NCBI RefSeq assembly: GCF_039541955.1
Contig: NZ_BAABHF010000016.1
Location: 437,220-501,219, forward strand
From: Actinoallomurus oryzae
Lineage (GTDB): Bacteria > Actinomycetota > Actinomycetes > Streptosporangiales > Streptosporangiaceae
DNA: 64,000 nucleotides
Reading direction: 5' to 3'
Positions within the stretch are counted from its first letter, which is position 1. Each line of letters begins with the position of its first letter. Of this stretch, positions 42,904 to 50,642 are shown piece after piece. Under the pieces are notes generated by a model. It did no database searches and had not been told where the DNA came from. It worked only from the letters and a program-made list of their open reading frames with translations. The position numbers and the translations under genes were made by a program.

Positions 42904-43922
42904 TGCACCCGCCCCGTTTCCCCGCCTTCACCGACGCCTACCGGGCCGTCCTGCACCAGCTCCACACCGGGGCCGAATACACCACCGCCTCCCGCGGCAA
43001 CCGGTCCCGCGAGTGCCTGAACGTGGCCTTCACCCTCACCGACCCGCGACGGCGCACCCCGTACCTGAAGGCCCGTAGGCCCAACATCGTCTTCAACTAC
43101 GCCGAAGCGTTGTGGTACCTGTCCGGCCGCGACGACCTGGCGATGATCGGCTACTACGCGCCCCGCCTGCGCTCGCTCTCACGCGACGGGCTCCACCTCA
43201 CCGGCACCGCGTACGGACCACGGCTGTTCCGTTCCCCCGGCACCGACCGGCCCAGCCAGTGGGAACAGATCGTCGACCTGCTAGGGAACGACCCGGATTC
43301 CAAGCGGGCCGTCATAACCGTCATGCGACCAGATGAACTCACCGATCCCGACAACCCGGATGTGGCCTGCACCCTGTCCTTGCAGTTCCTGCTTCGGGAC
43401 GGCCACCTGCACCTGGTGGTCGGTATGCGCGGCAACGACGCGATGATCGGGCTGGTCTGTGACGTGTTCTCCTTCACCCTCATCCAGGAGTTCACGGCCG
43501 TCCAGCTCGGTGCCCAGCTCGGCACCTACACGCACCAGGTGGCTTCGATGCACGTCAACGAGTCCGACCTGGCGCGCATGGACGTGATCTTGGCTGAGCC
43601 CGCACTCAGTGATCCGTTCCCCGGCTTTTCCTTGCCTGCCGACACCTCCTGGGACACGATCAGGCACGTCCTACGGTGGGAGTCCGAGCTCCGCACGAAC
43701 CGGCGCCGCTTCGATCCTAAGGCCCGTCCGCCGGCCCCAGCGAGCTTGTACTGGCGCCAGATTCTCTTGCTGTTCGAGGTGTACCGGCAGATCATCCACC
43801 AGCCCGGCGAACCGATTGAGGCCGCGACGCTCGACGCCCTCACTCCCGCACACCGCTGGCTGGTGACCCAGCGCTGGCCCACTCGAGCCGACGCTGAGCC
43901 CGCCGAGAGCACGAGCCGATGA
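42903..43922 (+). CDS. Thymidylate-synthase-fold enzyme, probable cytidylate (CMP/dCMP) hydroxymethylase
   Basis: 339 aa. The core aligns in register with E. coli TS (offset +10): catalytic Cys156 (= Cys146), Gln161, Arg176 (= Arg166), Asp179 (= Asp169), Gly183 and His217 (= His207), plus A-Y-G-P-R near 103-107 and E68/W71. Differences: Asn177 of TS is Asp187 here, the exchange found in dCMP hydroxymethylase that favours cytosine; His147 is Thr157; Tyr209 is Asn219. It is therefore not a standard TS and more likely uses methylene-THF to hydroxymethylate CMP or dCMP, as MilA/BcmA and T4 gp42 do. The start overlaps the glycosyltransferase stop and its end overlaps the NDK gene. Confidence 0.82.
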   Translation: MHPPRFPAFTDAYRAVLHQLHTGAEYTTASRGNRSRECLNVAFTLTDPRRRTPYLKARRPNIVFNYAEALWYLSGRDDLAMIGYYAPRLRSLSRDGLHLTGTAYGPRLFRSPGTDRPSQWEQIVDLLGNDPDSKRAVITVMRPDELTDPDNPDVACTLSLQFLLRDGHLHLVVGMRGNDAMIGLVCDVFSFTLIQEFTAVQLGAQLGTYTHQVASMHVNESDLARMDVILAEPALSDPFPGFSLPADTSWDTIRHVLRWESELRTNRRRFDPKARPPAPASLYWRQILLLFEVYRQIIHQPGEPIEAATLDALTPAHRWLVTQRWPTRADAEPAESTSR

Positions 43923-44470
43923 CGACGCCCGCTACGCCACGAGATACGACACCTTTCGGTGTCGTCGACTGGGCGCAATGGACGGTGATCCTGCTCAAGC
44001 CCGACTGCCTTCGCCGCGGACTCGCCGACGCCGTGCTCCAGCGGGTCGGCCGCGTGGTCACCGTCTCGGCCGTCCGCAGTCTCATCCCAACGGAGGCGCA
44101 GGTCTTCGCCCACTACGACGACATGCTTCCACCCGAGGTCTCCCGCACTTTAGGACTCGACGTCCCCGCTGAGCTGCGCCGCATCTTCGTCGATAACCAG
44201 GTCATCGTCGCCCTCGGTCATGGTCATCAGGCCGCCGACCGGCTCAGAGCGGTCCTGGGCGGCACCGATCCCTCCCTCGCCGATCCGGACAGCATCCGCG
44301 GCCATTTCGGTGCCGACAACCTGGCCACGGCCCGAGCCGCGGGACGGCTGATCGACAACCTGATCCACACCTCCGACCACACCGGCGTCGTCGAACGCGA
44401 CTTCACGATCTGGTACGGCGCCGCCAACCGGTACCTGCTCATCCCCACCACCGATCGGAGCCCGCAATGA
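43919..44470 (+). CDS. Nucleoside-diphosphate-kinase-like protein
   Basis: 183 aa. Seen: W-T-V-I-L-L-K-P-D with Lys27, V-I-V-A-L-G-H-G-H-Q-A-A-D-R-L-R, GGTDPSLADPDSIRGHFGAD with Arg127, and the active-site His150 in D-N-L-I-H-T-S-D. The Y-x-x-H-x-x-x-P-F-F segment of housekeeping NDKs is altered (V-F-A-H-Y-D-D-M-L-P-P-E-V), and the chain is about 40 aa longer than usual. It could phosphorylate an unusual nucleotide made by the TS-like enzyme. It overlaps both neighbours by 4 bp (ATGA), showing tight coupling. Confidence 0.8.
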   Translation: MTTPATPRDTTPFGVVDWAQWTVILLKPDCLRRGLADAVLQRVGRVVTVSAVRSLIPTEAQVFAHYDDMLPPEVSRTLGLDVPAELRRIFVDNQVIVALGHGHQAADRLRAVLGGTDPSLADPDSIRGHFGADNLATARAAGRLIDNLIHTSDHTGVVERDFTIWYGAANRYLLIPTTDRSPQ

Positions 44471-45711
44471 CCGATATCCCCACCGGCCCCCGCACACTCG
44501 CGTTAATGCCCGTCGACCAGCGCGCGGCGCTGGACCCGTACATGGCGCAGATCATCACTTACCGCAAGTCCGGGTTGTCGCTGAATCACATAATCGGCTG
44601 CCCACTGGACTGCGGCTACTGCGTCCGCCACTTCTGGGGCGACTTCGAGCACAAGACACCCCACCTGCTGTGCCCCACCGACCAGGCGATCGACATGCTC
44701 GTCGGCCACCAGACGTTCCGCCCGTCGATCACGCCGATCCAGCTGTTCAACAAGGCCACCGATCCGTTCCTGCCCGGCGTCAAACCCCACCTGTTCCACA
44801 TCCTGCAAGCCCTGGACGACCGCGGCCTGGACAACCTGGTCCTGATCATCACCCGGTTCCGTGTGACGGCCGCCGACATGGCCAAGCTAGAGGGACTCCG
44901 GCACCTTCGCGTCACGCTCCTGTTCACCTACTCCGGCATCACCGACGCCCGCGTCGAACCGATCGCCAAGAGCACCGTCACCGTCTCCTCGCTCGTCACC
45001 GCCTGCGAGCACAAAAGCCGGACCAAGGTCGTGCTGTACTGGCGGCCGATCGTGCCCGGCTGGAATGACTCCCCCGAGACCATGCGCCGTGTCCTCGACG
45101 TCGGTGACGCCGCGGACGCGATCGTGTTCACCGGCTACTACCACAAGCCCGAAAACGCCGCCTACCTGCACGCCCAAGGCGTCGACGTGCCCTACGACGC
45201 CGCCGACTTCCACCGCCGCAAGACGATGCCTGCCGAGCTGGACGCTCGCGTCATCGACGCCTGGCGCGCCTCCGGGGTCACCACACCACTGTTCCGTAAG
45301 ACTTCGTGCGGCGTCTCCTACGCCCACGACCTGCCCGACTACAACGGCCACTGGGGAGTCCGCGAGCTGTGCGACATCTGCCCCGTCGCCCAGCAGAACC
45401 TGTGCGCAGCCGACCACCATGTACCGAGCTGCTCGGATTTCGAACAGGTCTTGCAGGGCTTCGGCTACTCCAGCCCCTATCTCATCGACGCCGAGGGCGG
45501 CCATGTCTGGACACACGGGCTCGGCGAACAGCGGCGCTACCCCATCCAGCACACCTTCCGGCACCAGATCTGGGAACTGGACCAACCGCACTACCTGCAC
45601 GCCCACGGCCGCTCTCTCACCGGCCACGGCCCAACCGACGAAGAACGACAACGCCTCGCCGCGATACGCGAGCGCTTCACCATCACGACACGCTTTGATG
45701 AAGACGACTGA
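44467..45711 (+). CDS. Radical SAM enzyme with an additional C-terminal cysteine set
   Basis: 414 aa. The radical SAM cluster motif is C-P-L-D-C-G-Y-C with Cys45, Cys49 and Cys52 (C-x3-C-x2-C). The TIM-barrel part runs to about 240. Near the C-terminus Cys281 is followed by Cys302, Cys305, Cys313 and Cys322 (R-E-L-C-D-I-C-P...N-L-C...P-S-C), suitable for an auxiliary iron-sulfur cluster. The start S-G-L-S-L-N-H-I-I-G resembles spore photoproduct lyase-like and other DNA/nucleotide-acting radical SAM enzymes only loosely. The gene overlaps the NDK-like gene by 4 bp. Its reaction is unknown; methylation, C-C bond formation or rearrangement of a nucleotide are open options. Confidence 0.82.
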   Translation: MTDIPTGPRTLALMPVDQRAALDPYMAQIITYRKSGLSLNHIIGCPLDCGYCVRHFWGDFEHKTPHLLCPTDQAIDMLVGHQTFRPSITPIQLFNKATDPFLPGVKPHLFHILQALDDRGLDNLVLIITRFRVTAADMAKLEGLRHLRVTLLFTYSGITDARVEPIAKSTVTVSSLVTACEHKSRTKVVLYWRPIVPGWNDSPETMRRVLDVGDAADAIVFTGYYHKPENAAYLHAQGVDVPYDAADFHRRKTMPAELDARVIDAWRASGVTTPLFRKTSCGVSYAHDLPDYNGHWGVRELCDICPVAQQNLCAADHHVPSCSDFEQVLQGFGYSSPYLIDAEGGHVWTHGLGEQRRYPIQHTFRHQIWELDQPHYLHAHGRSLTGHGPTDEERQRLAAIRERFTITTRFDEDD

Positions 45712-45740
45712 TCTCTGACCTACTTGAGAGGCGGGCGAGC

Positions 45741-46394
45741 GTGGCTGACGGTGCCTTGTGGACGCACGCGCCCCTGGTCGCGCTCGACCTGGAAGGCACA
45801 GGGGCGCAAGACCGCGATGCCGAGGCCATCCTGGAGATCGCTCTCATCCCCATCACGGCCGGCCGCCCGTCTCCAGACGGCGCCTATACGACCCTCATCA
45901 ATCCCGGCAGACGCATTCGGCAGCGTCCGTGGATCTCACCCGGGCTGACCAATTCCGCGCTCGCCGCAGCACCGCGGCTCTCCGACGTCGAGCCCCTGCT
46001 CCACCAGCGCCTGTCCGCCAAGATCCTCGTCGGACACAACATCGCCGTGGACTGGCGACTCCTGCACCGCCGCTGCCCGACCATCAAGCCCTCTGGCCTG
46101 ATCGACACACTGCGCCTCGCCCGCCACCTCCACCCCGGCCTACGGGAGAAAAGCCTCACTGCGTTGATCGAGCGCTATGCACTCACCGATCGCGTCACCG
46201 ACCTGGCACCTGGCAGCCGCCCCCATCGCGCCCTGTGGGACGCCACCGCAGCAGCTCTGCTACTCACCGCACTGGTCAACGACCTACCCAACAGTGCGGC
46301 CTTAGGCCTGAACGAACTACGACACGTATCCGGGCTCCCAATGCAAGACGATCCCCAACCGCCCGACGCGGCCGAGCAGCTCCCCCTGTTGTGA
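45741..46394 (+). CDS. DEDDh 3'-5' exonuclease
   Basis: 217 aa from GTG 45741. Seen: Asp16-x-Glu18 (A-L-D-L-E-G-T), Asp104 (G-H-N-I-A-V-D-W-R-L-L), and His162 with Asp167 (R-P-H-R-A-L-W-D-A), the complete DEDDh set of the DnaQ/RNase T superfamily. It lies 29 nt after the radical SAM gene on the same strand, thus probably the last gene of the operon. Its stop codon TGA (46392-46394) is also the first three bases of the IS5-type element, so the original C-terminus may have been longer and been cut by the insertion. Confidence 0.85.
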   Translation: MADGALWTHAPLVALDLEGTGAQDRDAEAILEIALIPITAGRPSPDGAYTTLINPGRRIRQRPWISPGLTNSALAAAPRLSDVEPLLHQRLSAKILVGHNIAVDWRLLHRRCPTIKPSGLIDTLRLARHLHPGLREKSLTALIERYALTDRVTDLAPGSRPHRALWDATAAALLLTALVNDLPNSAALGLNELRHVSGLPMQDDPQPPDAAEQLPLL

Positions 46395-46455
46395 GAGGGC
46401 GGTTCGCGAGTGAATGTCCGAACTGCGTAGCGTGATCGTGTAAATTTGTAGCGTT

Positions 46456-47325
46456 ATGGCAGATCGGCGGGTTTGGGCGTGCTGGGATGGCGGGGTGAGC
46501 GAGCGCAAGCGGTACCCGAGCGACTTATCCGACGAACGGTGGGCGTTGATCGAGCCGGTGATCACGGCGTGGAAGGCCGCGCACCCGTCGGTCAGCGGCC
46601 ATCAGGGTGGCTATGCGATGCGGGAGATCGTCAACGCCATCCTGTACCAGAGCCGTGCCGGCTGCCAGTGGGACTATCTGCCGCACGACCTGCCGCCCCG
46701 CAGCGCGATGTACTACTACTTCGCCAAGTGGCGCGATGACGGCACCGACCAGACGATCCACGATCTGCTGCGATGGCAGACGCGGGAGAAACGCCGGCGA
46801 TTAGCCGACCCGAGCCTGGTGGTGCTGGACACCCAAAGCGTGCACGCGGCGGCCGGGGTCCCGGCGTCCACGACCGGCAGGGACGCGGGCAAGCGGGTGC
46901 CCGGACGCAAGCGGGGACTTGCCGTGGATGTGCTGGGCCTGGTCGTCGCGGTGGTGGCACTGGCCGCCTCGGCACACGAGAACACCGCTGGGATCGCGCT
47001 GTTGGACCGGGTCGCCGCGCAGACCGGTACCGTGCAAAAGGCGCTGGTGGACCAGGGGTTCAAGAACGCGGTCCTCGCCCACGGCGCCAGGCTCGGCATC
47101 GACGTGGAGATCGTCGAGCGCAACCCGGCGGATAAGGGGTTCGTCCCGCAGTCCAAGCGGTGGGTGGTTGAGCAGACCTACGGCATTTTGGCCCTGCATC
47201 GCCGCTTGGTCCGCGACTACGAGCACCGTCCCGCCAGTTCCGAATCGCGGGTGTACTGGGCGATGAGCGATGTGATGGCCCGGCGGCTGACCAGCACTTC
47301 AACCCCAACCTGGCGCGGCGCATGA
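46456..47325 (+). CDS. IS5-family transposase
   Basis: 289 aa. Seen: the family's N-terminal domain (Y-P-S-D-L-S-D-E-R-W-A-L-I-E-P, then G-Y-A-M-R-E-I-V-N-A-I-L-Y-Q-S-R-A-G-C-Q-W), first Asp in V-V-L-D-T-Q-S-V, second in A-L-V-D-Q-G-F-K, and the Glu in K-R-W-V-V-E-Q-T-Y-G. All three DDE residues are in place. The start may be GTG 46495 (MADRR... leader otherwise), giving a protein beginning S-E-R-K-R-Y-P-S-D. Intact, so the element could be active. Confidence 0.9.
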   Translation: MADRRVWACWDGGVSERKRYPSDLSDERWALIEPVITAWKAAHPSVSGHQGGYAMREIVNAILYQSRAGCQWDYLPHDLPPRSAMYYYFAKWRDDGTDQTIHDLLRWQTREKRRRLADPSLVVLDTQSVHAAAGVPASTTGRDAGKRVPGRKRGLAVDVLGLVVAVVALAASAHENTAGIALLDRVAAQTGTVQKALVDQGFKNAVLAHGARLGIDVEIVERNPADKGFVPQSKRWVVEQTYGILALHRRLVRDYEHRPASSESRVYWAMSDVMARRLTSTSTPTWRGA

Positions 47326-47744
47326 ACGGGCAGGACCCGGCCAGGCCACTGCTGGACAAGATCGACGCACGCGAGGCGGCCCTGGCCCGTGAGGCCGAGC
47401 AGACCCGTGCCCAGATCGACGAACTGGCCGCTAGGCTCCGCGAACTCGACGAGGCGATCGATCATCTGCGGATCACCCGCAAGACCCTCCTCGCGCTCGC
47501 CGACGAGGACGCCACCGAACCAGCCACCCCGCCCACGCTGCCCGATCATCCCGCCTACCAGCAGATCCTGACCGTCTTCGCCGACGTCGGCCAGCCCATG
47601 CGGGCCCGCGACCTGTGCCAGGCGATGGACATGCCCATCGTCTCCAAGAACACCGAGAACATCCGCTCCAAGCTCAAACGCCTGGTCAACCGCGGCATCC
47701 TCATCGAGACAGAGCCGGGATTGTTCACACAGCCGCGCCCGTAG
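47322..47744 (+). CDS. Passenger protein of the IS5-type element: coiled coil plus winged helix
   Basis: 140 aa. The start overlaps the transposase stop (ATGA). The N-terminal half is a coiled coil (DAREAALAREAEQTRAQIDE and onward to about 60), the C-terminal half a winged helix (V-G-Q-P-M-R-A-R-D-L-C-Q-A-M-D, S-K-L-K-R-L-V-N-R-G-I-L-I-E-T-E-P-G). Located between the transposase and the right terminal repeat, so it moves with the element. It could bind the ends and regulate transposition; this is inference from position and fold. Confidence 0.75.
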   Translation: MNGQDPARPLLDKIDAREAALAREAEQTRAQIDELAARLRELDEAIDHLRITRKTLLALADEDATEPATPPTLPDHPAYQQILTVFADVGQPMRARDLCQAMDMPIVSKNTENIRSKLKRLVNRGILIETEPGLFTQPRP

Positions 47745-47823
47745 CCCGGCAGCGAGCCTCCGACCAGCCCGCCTTACGCAACCCCAACGACGGAAAGGAC
47801 ATTCATTCGCGAAACGCCCTCTC

Positions 47824-49094
47824 AGGTGGGGCAGGATCCGGTCTTCACGGATGTAGAGGTTTTTCGGCCGGTCCGGATCCGTCTTGGACGCGCTGTTGTG
47901 GCCGTGCCGGCAGCGGTAGGCGGCCCGGTTGTTCGCCCAGCAGGACTCCGTGCGGCGCCCGCAGATCCCGCAGCGCAGTAACCCGGCGAGTCGGTAGCAC
48001 CGGTCCGGGTTGGGGTTACCGCGTGGGGCGCGGATGTTCTGGGCCGTGATGAAGTCGGCCTCGCTGACGAGCGCTGGATGGGCGGGCCGGGTGGAGATGA
48101 CCCAGCCATCAGGCAGGTTCCATCGCTGCACCTGCCGGTGCCCGAGCCCGGTGTTGGCCGGGTCGATCAGGTCATGAGCGGTGGGCTGCCGGTTCCAGAC
48201 CTGCCGGCCGGTGTAGCGCGGGTTTGCCAGGATCGTCCGCACGGTGGTCAGCGGCCAAGCTCGCGCGGACCTGTGCGTATTCCGTTCTGGATCGGCCGCC
48301 GACGGGCAGGGGATTCCGATCTCGTTTAACGCCCGCGCGATCCGGGCGACGCTATGTCCGGCCAGCCGCTGAGCGAATATCCACTTCACGATCGACGCGG
48401 TATCAGGATCCGGTTCGAGCCGATGCGCTCGGCGCCCCCAGGCGGCATGCGCCCGGTTCGGATGCGGGCCCGCATCCACCAGGCGGTAGCCGTAGGGAGG
48501 ACGGCCTCCTTGGTACCGGCCCTGCTCGCGAACTTGGGTTGCCATCGCGGCGCTCACCCGGATCCGCGTCCGGGCGATCTCCCGCTTCGACTGGATACCC
48601 AATCCGATCATCAGCTGCTCATGCCCCTCGGCCTCAAAGTCGACCTGGCCGCCAACCTCGGGCATCCATAGCTGGACGCCGTAATGCTTGAATAGCGGCG
48701 CCATCAGGCTGAACTGGTTTCCGTAAAACGCCCGTTCGTACTCCCCCACCACGATCGCGTCGAAATCGCGATCAGGATCAGCCATCGCCGCCACCAACGC
48801 CGCAGCCTCCGGCCTGCGCGCCCACGGCAGCACCCGGCTCTGCCCCGCATCGAAGAACTCAGCCACGATGCGGCCGTGCCCGCGGACGAGTGCAGCGGCC
48901 TGATCCTGCTGTCGCGCCCGCGACGTCACCGGATCTTGATGATCTTCCGTCGATACCCGCCCGTAGAACGCGAAACGCAGCCCACCCTTTCGGGGCACCA
49001 TCGGGTGATCGGCGAACCGCTCAGCCCAGGCCAGGAGCGTGTCACCCGCATCCTGTGCCGCCCCCGCCAGTGGGCTTGGCACCCACGCAGCCAT
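47824..49094 (-). pseudogene. Large serine recombinase, C-terminus cut by the IS5-type element
   Basis: From ATG 49094 the first 423 codons remain. Catalytic domain with Ser48 (F-Y-G-R-V-S-T-E), Arg-rich resolvase core and E-Y-E-R-A-F, then the recombinase domain (G-G-R-P-P-Y-G-Y-R onward) and a zinc ribbon (C-G-I-C-G-R-R-T-E-S-C...Y-R-C-R-H). Natural sequence ends at R-I-L-P-H-L; what follows is the IS end. The missing part is probably short, the tail after the zinc ribbon often being coiled coil, so partial activity is conceivable. It marks a former mobile element that may have carried the neighbouring genes. Confidence 0.85.
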
Positions 49095-49368
49095 AACTCG
49101 CAGCCTCTCGCCGAACCCGATACAACTCTGCGATTCCAGCATCTACGAAGGACGAAGCATATATATGACAACGACAGAATTACCTACTGCACCTAATTGC
49201 CACCCGCACTCACTGATACATAAATTGCCATTTACCAGCGCTTATCATATTTCCTGTCGCCCGCCAGCCATTAAGGCGAACCGGCTTGTGGGGGGCGATT
49301 TCGCCCCGCGCCGCCCCGCCGGCCTGGCACGATCATTACCGGCACAACCTCCGGGAAGGAAGTCCGCG

Positions 49369-49482
49369 GTGACGATCGAACCCGCCGATCCAGACGAGCG
49401 GGAGCTGGCCGAGCTGCCGCCTGATGCCGACCGCGGCGATGACCGGGTCTGGGTTACAGAGGACTACGAGTGGATCGCCTGA
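49369..49482 (+). CDS. Very small acidic protein
   Basis: 37 aa from GTG 49369, with GGAAGGAAG 6 nt upstream. It begins V-T-I-E-P-A-D-P-D-E-R-E-L-A-E-L-P and ends V-W-V-T-E-D-Y-E-W-I-A. The frame is open back to ATG 49165 (105 aa), where the DNA is unusually AT-rich, so a longer form is possible. Not recognised. The good ribosome-binding site and acidic composition favour the short form. Confidence 0.45.
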   Translation: MTIEPADPDERELAELPPDADRGDDRVWVTEDYEWIA

Positions 49483-49632
49483 GCCCTCGGCCGCTCCCGG
49501 CGGCAATCGGAGAGGATTCGCGTGTCGCACATCGACAATCGCCTGACTACTGATAGTGATGTTATGATCACGCCGCGTAGTTGATCAGTGGTGTCCCAGC
49601 GGGGACGTCACGCGGCAGATGGATGATGCTAA

Positions 49633-50286
49633 ATGCGGCATTTCTCTCACGCGCTGGGCGCGGTCGTCCTTGTCGTTGCGGGGTCTGCTGCTCTGCTGTC
49701 AGGCAGAGCAAGCGCCGCCCCGTGTGCGCCTGGCTCGCCGACCAGTACCAATTGCACGTTGACCGCGACGGCCAGCTTGACCGCAGGCACGTTGACGCTG
49801 GCGGCGCCGGCGTCACTGGCCTGGTCCACGACGTTGAACGGCCTCAATCAGAGCCTGGTCGACACGACGGCCGCCGACCAGGAGTACACGGTCAATGACG
49901 CCACCGGTAGCGGGGCAGGCTGGCACGTCACGACGTCCGCCACGACCTTCACCAACGGAAGTCACACCTTCCCGGACAGCGGCACGTTCGTGACGAATGG
50001 CAGCACCAGTTCGATCACTGGCACTACGGCGCCAACGGCCACCTGTAGTGGGAGTTGTACGCTGCCGACCAATTCGATCACCTACCCCGTGGCCATCACC
50101 ACGGCGGCATCGACGCCCACCCCGGTCACCATCTACAACGCCGCCGCGGCGTCCGGGCTTGGGCAGGTGGTCATCGGGGGCAGTACGGCGGCCAACCCGG
50201 TCGGCTGGTGGGTGAACATTCCGGCCAGTGCGTCGGCCGGTTCGTACACTTCTACGGTCACGATGGCGATCATCTCCGGGCCCTGA
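49633..50286 (+). CDS. Secreted WxL-like surface protein
   Basis: 217 aa. Signal peptide with A-L-L-S-G-R-A-S-A-A cleavage region (about 1-29). The mature part is rich in Thr/Ser/Ala, with two Cys pairs (C-A-P-G...N-C; C-S-G-S-C), repeated T-A-G-T-L-T-L-A-A-P-A-S-L strands, and a final W-W-V-N-I-P-A-S-A-S-A-G-S-Y-T-S-T-V-T near 193-211, the shape of WxL-domain C-termini. Known: WxL proteins bind peptidoglycan non-covalently and act with DUF916 proteins. A DUF916-like gene follows at 50643, supporting the pair. Confidence 0.7.
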   Translation: MRHFSHALGAVVLVVAGSAALLSGRASAAPCAPGSPTSTNCTLTATASLTAGTLTLAAPASLAWSTTLNGLNQSLVDTTAADQEYTVNDATGSGAGWHVTTSATTFTNGSHTFPDSGTFVTNGSTSSITGTTAPTATCSGSCTLPTNSITYPVAITTAASTPTPVTIYNAAAASGLGQVVIGGSTAANPVGWWVNIPASASAGSYTSTVTMAIISGP

Positions 50287-50642
50287 GTCCGGCGCCGGCG
50301 GTCCGCGTGCCCGCACCGCGGGGTAACGGTGGGCTCTTCGCGGTCGTGAGGACGGTGCCACCCGGCAACGGGCGGCGCCGTCTCCCACGCGAGCACGATA
50401 CCCACCCGCACGGCACCCGCGACCGCCGGTTACCAGACCTTGCGATCACACACGGCACGATCGGGCCGGCCGCCCGGCGGCCCAACCACACTGATGTCCC
50501 GGCACACCGCGACCGATCCCGTCCGCCACCACGTCGTACACGCAGGCGCGTCCTGGCCAGCGCCCACACCTGCAACCGGACGGTGCCCATCAGACCGGGA
50601 CCGGTCAACGAGGCCCAGTCAACGCCACCGGAGGTCATCGGC
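50287..50642. other. Intergenic region between the two surface-protein genes
   Basis: The downstream frame is open throughout, but its content is low-complexity and lacks a start with a ribosome-binding site until 50643. No other gene seen. Confidence 0.45.

Larger units (their letters stand above)
46392..47824 (+). mobile_element. IS5-type insertion sequence with passenger gene, 1433 bp
   Basis: The left end TGAGAGGGCGGTTCGCGAGT (from 46392) and right end (to 47824, read inward TGAGAGGGCGTTTCGCGAAT) match at 25 of 27 positions. It contains a transposase gene and a second gene joined by an ATGA overlap. No target duplication is visible at the ends. The right end lies inside the serine recombinase gene and the left end on the exonuclease stop, which suggests a deletion accompanied or followed the insertion. 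Confidence 0.85.

Noticed and set aside
46385..46394. Target-site duplication of the IS5-type element
   Set aside because: Bases next to the two ends (GTTG on the left, GGTG on the right) are not identical direct repeats.
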